Translations under genes and position numbers: made by a program
The notes under the pieces: generated by a model
Databases searched by the model: none
Told to the model about the DNA's origin: nothing
The model's input: the letters and a program-made list of their open reading frames with translations, nothing else
From: Candidatus Segatella albertsiae
Lineage (GTDB): Bacteria > Bacteroidota > Bacteroidia > Bacteroidales > Bacteroidaceae
Reading direction: 5' to 3'
DNA: 20,582 nt
Assembly (NCBI GenBank): GCA_002451555.1
Contig: DKCU01000112.1
Location: forward strand, 1 to 20,582
In this document: piece by piece, positions 16,201 through 20,582 of the stretch
How the letters are laid out: each line of letters starts with the position of its first letter
Position numbering within the stretch: position 1 is the stretch's first letter

Positions 16201-17223
16201 AAGCAAGTCGCTGATAGGTGAAAAATGTTCTATGGACTGATAGTGTATCGGTGATGGCAAGGTGGAAAAGAGTGAGAGACCGTCGTAGGTGGATATCACA
16301 GCCATCAAACCCTTGCCATTGGATGCCAAGTATGAGAAATCGCTGGCATGGGCGTTAGGTATGTCAGTAACCTGTAATTTGTCTGAAATCACCCATACTT
16401 TTCTCTTGGAACAGACCCATACGGAATGCGTCAAAGGGTCTAAGGCTATATTATAGATACGGTCTTTTCCTGTTTCTTCGATTTTTTGGACAGTAGCTGT
16501 CTGTGGATTGGAGGGTGAAGTGACAAGTCGCAAGCCATCGTCCCATGAGCCTACCCATAATCTATCCATATCGTCAAGGCAGAGTGAATAAGCGTTGGTG
16601 CCTACTCCTTCTACAGGGCGCATCGTTTTCTTCACCTTATTATATATATACAGTCCACTCGACCAGGTACCGATATATAGGTTGCCTTTTTTGTCTTCTG
16701 CCATTGACTTGACGCTGGAACGACAAAAGGAAGCATCTACCAACTTGTCGGTTTTCTCATCGTAGCGCAAAAGTCCACCATCGGTTCCTAACCATACGAT
16801 ACCTTCTCTATCCACGAATATCATATAGATGATACGCTGGTTTTCGGCAGGTGCATGATAATGCTTGCGTCCTCCAGTTTGCATATCAAAGCATGCCACC
16901 CCATCGTTGGTGCCAATCCAAAGGCGATGCTGGCGGTCTTCCGCCATGCACTGCACATAGTTGTCTGGCAACAAGAGAGGGGAGGTCAAGGTGGAGGAAA
17001 TCTGCAAGAAAGAATAACCGTCATACTTCAATATGCCAGAAGAAGTGGCCATCCACATCATTCCCCTGCTATCAAACATCACTTGGCGCAATTCGTCGGA
17101 AGTGGTGATGGAAACAGACGGCAAGGGGAAAATGTCCCTCTGCTTTTCCCGTATTATTTGTGTCTTTGTCTCTGTTAAGAGAATGGACAAAAGCAAGAGA
17201 ATCCATGAGATTTTTGTCCTCAT
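13255..17223 (-). CDS. Hybrid two-component system (HTCS) regulator with AraC-type output
   Basis: This 1322-residue one-protein phosphorelay senses a sugar in the periplasm and controls adjacent genes. Signal peptide about 1-22. Residues about 30-680 are reg_prop propeller repeats ('RLWIGTNDG', 'IVWLGTDGG', 'RLWVGSWDDG', 'RIWISTQTNG'). A Y_Y_Y domain lies near 695-758 and one membrane helix near 763-785. The histidine kinase has H-box 'FTNITHELLTPL' with His807, N-box 'NLLSNAIKYS' near 921, 'DNGIGIS' and 'GTGIGLSLT'. The receiver starts 'ILLVEDN' near 1071, with phospho-acceptor Asp1119 in 'SDVMMP' and 'CKPFG'. An AraC HTH domain occupies about 1215-1320 ('MSASSLYKKLR ... GYSTPAYFSRLFK'). 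All phosphotransfer residues are present. Its place between the GH43-GH51 operon and the GH16 gene makes it their likely regulator. The inducing oligosaccharide is unknown. Confidence 0.95.
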   Translation of the reverse strand: MRTKISWILLLLSILLTETKTQIIREKQRDIFPLPSVSITTSDELRQVMFDSRGMMWMATSSGILKYDGYSFLQISSTLTSPLLLPDNYVQCMAEDRQHRLWIGTNDGVACFDMQTGGRKHYHAPAENQRIIYMIFVDREGIVWLGTDGGLLRYDEKTDKLVDASFCRSSVKSMAEDKKGNLYIGTWSSGLYIYNKVKKTMRPVEGVGTNAYSLCLDDMDRLWVGSWDDGLRLVTSPSNPQTATVQKIEETGKDRIYNIALDPLTHSVWVCSKRKVWVISDKLQVTDIPNAHASDFSYLASNGKGLMAVISTYDGLSLFSTLPSPIHYQSIEHFSPISDLLTWDGKHFWLASKSMGLAQNGELIDKRPYAALLKRKNGEIWMGNMYYGIRVVSPNGKIRMLNSENCSFLEEEGITSLTETKEGIVLAGQWSHIAIFLSDGKGYSLDLSQYLKPFYRGKASHITQDSKGRIWISTQTNGILLLTGDYHYKNRLKVKGYNLSNGKYPLTESTACLEDRQHRLWAIAKSGGLLRYDEQKDCFEPVGKQFGIEEDKLYAINMDAQGTLWMAADNYLIRLSLDQQGKAEVRRFYVSGDLQNVKFQENATSWWNGVLYFAGMNGIVSFNPSDFKKSARQDYDKYKNSVVMTDILLDGVTYTALDSVGRKEISIVPPGHTHQVIIPSSVRKIEIDFAMLAYDGNKQRLYSYRLEGYDKDWVMCGKGEHRASFENLPSGTYKLHLRAMDNYGEWQGMDYAVKIKVLPPWWATWWAKLLWLVLLIACIYGVIVWYRQRMKTQNQLQIARIFTNITHELLTPLSVISASMDVLKEQVPAENYESMKRNVERLNRLIRQVLEIDKSKSGRLRLLVSKGNLQEFISQECENLRALATQKHIDISYTSAEANVSASGRNFEYFDSDKMDKILYNLLSNAIKYSEEGGKIQVTSQLKDDGMVMISIKDNGIGISADKMKHLFSRFMDGDYRRMKTMGTGIGLSLTYDLVNLHHGKITCESEEGKGTTFIVTLPVRKSAYQPEEIDERRISGNLQKDAEQVAVGLETKQSLHGKAFSLDSSEKEYKILLVEDNAELLKLMRQILEPNFEVYTAKNGEQALRIVEKRPLDIVVSDVMMPVMDGIELTKRIKQNPDFGQLPVVLLTAKTREEDRDAAYQIGADEYLCKPFGMDALQLRILNILKNRERIRQKFMSQTDFEPEKQSYSNPDTLFMEKAIACVHQHLSDPDYDRDTFAKEMCMSASSLYKKLRTLTGQNVSAFMNSIKMKEACKFAKSNPYMPVNEVYVLLGYSTPAYFSRLFKAEFGMTFKEYQDKILKD

Positions 17224-17275
17224 AACGGTATATTTATTGTTATTGTTTAGCTTTTAGATGAATATATTTTCTATG

Positions 17276-17306
17276 CAAAGTTACTTGATAATTTTTGGAT
17301 TACCAA
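17276..17306 (-). promoter_or_regulatory. Promoter of the HTCS gene
   Basis: On the minus strand, TTG (17306-17304), a 20-bp spacer and TAACTTTG (17283-17276) fit the Bacteroidota promoter pattern. The leader is about 45 nt. The TTG at -33 suggests steady, activator-independent expression of the sensor, unlike the two enzyme promoters. Confidence 0.5.
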
Positions 17307-17326
17307 GAAAAGATAGCCCAAAAACT

Positions 17327-17408
17327 CATCTTTGCCTCAAAAATAACGTTATATTTACCATCTTTCACGATAAATTACCATTCCTTTCATTATTATTATA
17401 TAACTTTG
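17327..17408 (+). promoter_or_regulatory. GH16 gene promoter with candidate HTCS box
   Basis: TAACTTTG at 17401-17408 fits the -7 consensus; CCAT stands where a -33 TTTG would be. CTTTCACGATAAATT at 17362-17376 starts 39 bp upstream of the -7, as in the GH43 promoter. TTTCA is repeated at 17363 and 17385 (22 bp). CATCTTT occurs at 17327 and 17359. ATATTTACC at 17351-17359 is shared with the GH43 promoter, and ATAACGTTAT at 17343-17352 is a perfect palindrome. This gap of 261 bp between divergent genes holds both promoters. Confidence 0.5.
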
Positions 17409-17484
17409 CGCCATCCTCCCATTTGGAAAGGACAACTAACAATGTAACTATCGTAAATAACATTCATTACAATACAAAGAAAAT

Positions 17485-20097
17485 ATGAAAGCAAAGTATC
17501 GTATCGGATGGGCTTGCTTGTTGATGACAAGCTTGTGCCCGATGTCTGGTCTCGCCCGAAACTGCCAGGATACCAACTCCTCGGCAGCCAACTCCGTGCA
17601 AGACGAAAAGGATTGGAAATTGGTTTGGAACGACGAGTTCAATACCAATGGTCAGCTTGATCCTAAAGTCTGGGATTACGAGGAGGGATTCAAGCGCAAC
17701 CATGAGGCGCAATGGTATCAGAAGGCCAATGCTTATTGCAAGGATGGCAACCTCGTCATCGAGGCTCGCAAGGAGAAGAAACTTCGCAAGAATCCTCGCT
17801 TTGACAAGGCGAGCAAGCAATGGCCGACCAATATTGAGAAAATCGAATATACCTCAGCCTCTGTTAACACTCGGGAAAAGAAGGAATTCCTCTATGGAAG
17901 AGTGGAGGTGAGAGCGAAGGTTCCTACTGCCGGTGGTGCGTGGCCTGCCATTTGGCTCTTGGGACGTGGTATGGACTGGCCTTCGAATGGCGAAATCGAC
18001 ATGATGGAGTTTTATCGCAAGCAAGGCGTTCCGCATATCCTTGCCAACGCTTGTTGGGGAACTGATAAGCAGTGGACTGCCAAATGGAACAGCAAGGCTG
18101 TGCCTTTCTCCCATTTCACCGACCGCGACGCACAGTGGGCTGATAAGTTTCATATCTGGCGCATGGATTGGGATGAACAGAGCATCAAACTCTATCTCGA
18201 CGATGAACTGCTGAATGAAATCCGTCAAGACGAGGCTGTAAACGGCAAGTTGGGCAATGGCGAACAACCTTTCAAGAAACCACAGTATCTCTTGCTCAAT
18301 CTCGCCCTGGGTGGTGACAATGGTGGTGAGATCGCAGACGAAGCCTTGCCTATGAAGTATCTCATCGACTACGTGAGAGTGTATCAGAAGAATCCGAACT
18401 CTTCCAAGACTTCGGTGGAAAATACATACAGCGGAACAGAAATCACTCCTGAGGGAGCTTGGTGCTGGTTTGCCGACCCTCGTGCCATGCACTTCGAGAG
18501 CAAGGACGGCAGCATCAACAAAAGTTACATCGGCTATATTGATGTACACGGCAACATCAAGGCGATGCAATACGATTTCAAGGAGAAGAAACAGACGGAA
18601 GTGTTGGTTCGTTCTTATTTCCAGCCCGATGACCACGACAACCCAACCTTCCTTGCCTTGCCCGACAATCGAATCATGGTGTTCTACTCTCGCCATACCG
18701 ACGAGCCATGTTTCTACTATCGTGTGAGTCGCAAACCGGGCGACATCACCACTCTCGGTGAGGAGAAAGTCATCAAGACGAAGGACAATACTACTTATCC
18801 TTCTCCATTCATCCTCTCCGATGATCCTACTCACTTTTATCTTTGCTGGCGTGGCGTGAGATGGCATCCTACCATCGCCAAAATCACTTTGCCCGATGCC
18901 AATGATGATGTGAAGGTGGAATGGGGACCTTATCAAATGGTACAATCTACTGGTGCCCGTCCGTATGCCAAGTATGCTTCGAATGGAAAGGACAAAATTT
19001 ATCTTACTTATACCACGGGACACCCTGACAATGAGTCACCCAACTGGTTGTATTTCAATTATGTTGACATCAATAAGCTCCAGTTACAAGACATCCATGG
19101 CAAGGTGTTGTCCAACATTGCTGACGGTCCGTTGAAGGTAACGAGAAAGGCTGAGTATCTACAGCAACATTCTGAAACTGTCGTGGATGCACCACATGAG
19201 AGAAACTGGGTATTCCAAGTTACACCAGACAAGCAAGGAAACCCTGTGATTGCGATGGTAAGAATATCTACCGACAAAAAGTTGCACGATTTCTACTATA
19301 TGCGCTGGAATGGCAAAAAATGGCAGAAGACCTACGTCGGCAATTCGGGTGGTCATTTTCATCAGAGTCCTAACTTGGAACGTTGCTACAGCGCAGGCAT
19401 GGCCATCGACCCTGCCCATGTCAACATCGTTTATGCCTCTATGCCAGTAGTGGGCAAGTATGGAAGAGTGTATGAAATCTTTAAATATACGATCGGTGAT
19501 GACGGCAAGATTGTCAGTACGGAGCAAATTACCAAAAACTCGAAGAAGAACAATGTGCGCCCTTACATCTTGCCTGATTCGGAGAACACTCCGTTGCGAT
19601 TGACATGGATGAACGGTGATTATTACGACTGGATTGTGAGCAAGCAGCGTCCAAGAGGCTATTGCACTGCTCTACATGCTGATTTCGCAGGATTCGAGAA
19701 TGCTGTAAATACGGCAACTAATTCCTACGGCATGAAGAACGGTGAGTATGATGCTAAGAAAGTAAAGTTTGATGCCAAGAAAGATTTCCATGTATCTCTC
19801 GACTTAGACTTGAAACAGCAGAACTACCAAGGTTGTTTGCTCAAGTTGGGTAAGTTGTCTTACTGGTTGGATGGCGAGAGCTTGAAGCCAGAGGTGAGAT
19901 ATAAGAAGCAGGTTTGGAAGAGCACCAATAAGTTGGCGACATCCGATTGCTGGAAGACCGAGGACCGTGGTACTGGAGGCAGATGGTATGAGCCAACAAA
20001 GCTCGACAAGGTTCACTTGCAGATGGATTATGAGGCTGGAGTATTGAGCGTTTACCTCAATGGCTTGCTCGACCAGAAGATTTATATAAATCCATAA
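17485..20097 (+). CDS. Three-module secreted enzyme: GH16 + BNR_4 propeller + ConA-like domain
   Basis: This is an 870-residue exported protein with a signal peptide in residues 1-25 (MKAKYRIGWACLLMTSLCPM-SGLA). Residues about 43-305 are a GH16 beta-jelly-roll: 'LVWNDEFN', 'GRVEVRAKVP', 'GGAWPAIWLLG' and the catalytic 'NGEIDMMEF' with nucleophile Glu170, Asp172 and acid/base Glu175. Residues about 313-690 match the BNR_4 type ('AWCWFADPRAMHF', 'QPDDHDNPTFLALPDNRI' with His384, 'TYPSPFILSDD', 'ETVVDAPHERNWVFQV', 'GNSGGHFHQSP'). Residues about 700-870 look like a ConA/LamG-like sandwich ending 'LSVYLNGLLDQKIYINP'. GH16 enzymes cut beta-1,3/1,4 glucans or galactans. BNR_4-type propellers include enzymes acting on uronic-acid or rhamnose-capped glycans and also uncharacterised proteins. 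The fusion suggests one protein that cuts a backbone and treats a side chain. It diverges from the HTCS gene and is probably under its control. Module calls are firm for GH16, good for BNR_4 and weaker for the last domain. Confidence 0.88.
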   Translation: MKAKYRIGWACLLMTSLCPMSGLARNCQDTNSSAANSVQDEKDWKLVWNDEFNTNGQLDPKVWDYEEGFKRNHEAQWYQKANAYCKDGNLVIEARKEKKLRKNPRFDKASKQWPTNIEKIEYTSASVNTREKKEFLYGRVEVRAKVPTAGGAWPAIWLLGRGMDWPSNGEIDMMEFYRKQGVPHILANACWGTDKQWTAKWNSKAVPFSHFTDRDAQWADKFHIWRMDWDEQSIKLYLDDELLNEIRQDEAVNGKLGNGEQPFKKPQYLLLNLALGGDNGGEIADEALPMKYLIDYVRVYQKNPNSSKTSVENTYSGTEITPEGAWCWFADPRAMHFESKDGSINKSYIGYIDVHGNIKAMQYDFKEKKQTEVLVRSYFQPDDHDNPTFLALPDNRIMVFYSRHTDEPCFYYRVSRKPGDITTLGEEKVIKTKDNTTYPSPFILSDDPTHFYLCWRGVRWHPTIAKITLPDANDDVKVEWGPYQMVQSTGARPYAKYASNGKDKIYLTYTTGHPDNESPNWLYFNYVDINKLQLQDIHGKVLSNIADGPLKVTRKAEYLQQHSETVVDAPHERNWVFQVTPDKQGNPVIAMVRISTDKKLHDFYYMRWNGKKWQKTYVGNSGGHFHQSPNLERCYSAGMAIDPAHVNIVYASMPVVGKYGRVYEIFKYTIGDDGKIVSTEQITKNSKKNNVRPYILPDSENTPLRLTWMNGDYYDWIVSKQRPRGYCTALHADFAGFENAVNTATNSYGMKNGEYDAKKVKFDAKKDFHVSLDLDLKQQNYQGCLLKLGKLSYWLDGESLKPEVRYKKQVWKSTNKLATSDCWKTEDRGTGGRWYEPTKLDKVHLQMDYEAGVLSVYLNGLLDQKIYINP

Positions 20098-20135
20098 TCT
20101 GAAGGTTTACATCAAGCCATAAAATTAATAAAAAC

Positions 20136-20233
20136 AAAAGAGGGTGTGGCATAAGTCATGTCCTATGCGCCCTGAAAGGGCAATCTGCCCGTCTTAGTCT
20201 GCTATCCATAGGATTTATGACACCCCCTCTTTT
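20136..20233. terminator. Structured bidirectional terminator, possibly REP-like element
   Basis: The ends are AAAAGAGGG (20136-20144) and CCCCCTCTTTT (20223-20233). They extend inward with bulges through TGT/ACA, CATAA/TTATG and TCCTATG/CATAGGA, about 24 pairs in all. A-tract and T-tract flank the stem on both sides, so it can end transcription from the GH16 gene and from the convergent HAD gene. The apex holds two competing hairpins that share GGGC: GCCCT-gaa-AGGGC (20169-20181) and GGGCA-atc-TGCCC (20178-20190). Confidence 0.6.
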
Positions 20234-20274
20234 CGTACTCTTCAATTTTTTGCGTTAGTGTTCGTTCGTTAGAG

Positions 20275-20582
20275 TTACATCCCGAAGTGTTCCAATGCCG
20301 CAGCCACGCCATCCTCTTCGTTCGATAGGGTCACGTAGTCGGCTTCGGCTCTTACCTCTGGTGCGGCATTTTCCATCGCCACGCCCATACCAGCCAGCTT
20401 GAGCATGCTGAGGTCGTTGTAGCCATCTCCGAAGGCTATCATGTCGGCAGGGGTGAGATTGATTTTCGATAGCAATCGCAATAGAGATTGCGCCTTGTCG
20501 ATGCCCTTAGGTACCAATTCGAGAAAGAATGGGGCGGAGCGGAAGATGTCCATCTTCTCCCAGGGCGGACGCATCAAAATGC
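20275..20582 (-). CDS. Cof-type HAD-superfamily phosphatase, 3' part only
   Basis: This is the C-terminal roughly 102 residues of a gene that runs off the right edge; the frame is open to the last base, so the true start lies outside the window. The visible motifs are the lysine motif III ('PKGIDKAQSLLRLL') and motif IV ('AFGDGYNDLSMLKLAG'), then 'GVAMENAAPEVRAEADYVTLSNEEDGVAAAL'. This is the usual end of Cof/IIB sugar-phosphatase-like HAD hydrolases. These are cytoplasmic Mg-dependent phosphatases of sugar phosphates or flavin/cofactor phosphates; the substrate cannot be told from this part. It converges on the GH16 gene across the structured terminator and is probably not part of the glycan locus. 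Confidence 0.85.
   Translation of the reverse strand, partial: ILMRPPWEKMDIFRSAPFFLELVPKGIDKAQSLLRLLSKINLTPADMIAFGDGYNDLSMLKLAGMGVAMENAAPEVRAEADYVTLSNEEDGVAAALEHFGM

Noticed and set aside
17258..17488. 76-codon open frame in the GH16/HTCS intergenic region
   Set aside because: It overlaps both divergent promoters and the GH16 start, has low-complexity AT-driven composition and no leader signal.
17854..19023. 389-codon open frame antisense to the GH16-BNR_4 gene
   Set aside because: It opposes a well-supported coding region and has no family motif or promoter.
1..20582. CRISPR array, tRNA, rRNA, insertion sequence with transposase
   Set aside because: I saw no regular spaced repeats, no cloverleaf-like or rRNA-like sequence and no transposase motif on either strand.

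Overview
The window looks like a chromosomal accessory stretch from a member of the Bacteroidales, most like Prevotella/Segatella. Signs of this are the TAnnTTTG-type -7 promoter elements (with a TTTG -33 in the ATPase promoters), a reg_prop-type hybrid two-component system (HTCS) regulator, secreted proteins ending in a short 'Y-x-L-x-G ... G-[IV]-Y-I-V-x-x-K-K' tail, and paired AAA-ATPase_like/PDDEXK_9 genes. The genus is an inference from family content; no rRNA or tRNA gene is present to confirm it.

Left part (1-5352): two secreted, multidomain, carbohydrate-binding-type proteins. The first is a 280-aa galactose-binding-fold protein, followed by a perfect 13-bp terminator stem. The second is a 1317-aa protein carrying a zinc-metallopeptidase motif, helical linkers, an FN3-like domain and a ricin-like region. 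A 64-residue two-helix membrane protein follows 19 bp later. A short decayed copy of the first gene's binding domain lies at about 5397-5474, next to and partly inside the terminator hairpin.

Middle part (5488-9278): two related genes for the AAA-ATPase_like + PD-(D/E)XK nuclease family, each with its own near-consensus promoter and a very short leader. They lie between the secreted-protein genes and a glycan-degradation locus and end at a perfect 14-bp inverted repeat.

Right part (9279-20097): a polysaccharide utilisation locus without SusC/SusD in view. GH43 and GH51 (alpha-L-arabinofuranosidase type) form a two-gene operon. An HTCS regulator converges on it from the other strand, and divergent from the HTCS is a three-module enzyme (GH16 + BNR_4 beta-propeller + ConA-like domain). 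The two enzyme promoters share a CTTTCACnATAA box exactly 39 bp upstream of their -7 elements and both lack a TTTG -33, which suggests joint activation by the HTCS. The enzyme mix fits an arabinose-bearing plant glycan; arabinogalactan is my favoured but unproven substrate.

Right edge (20136-20582): a 98-bp structured, probably bidirectional terminator or REP-like element, then the 3' end of a Cof-type HAD phosphatase gene on the minus strand that runs off the window.
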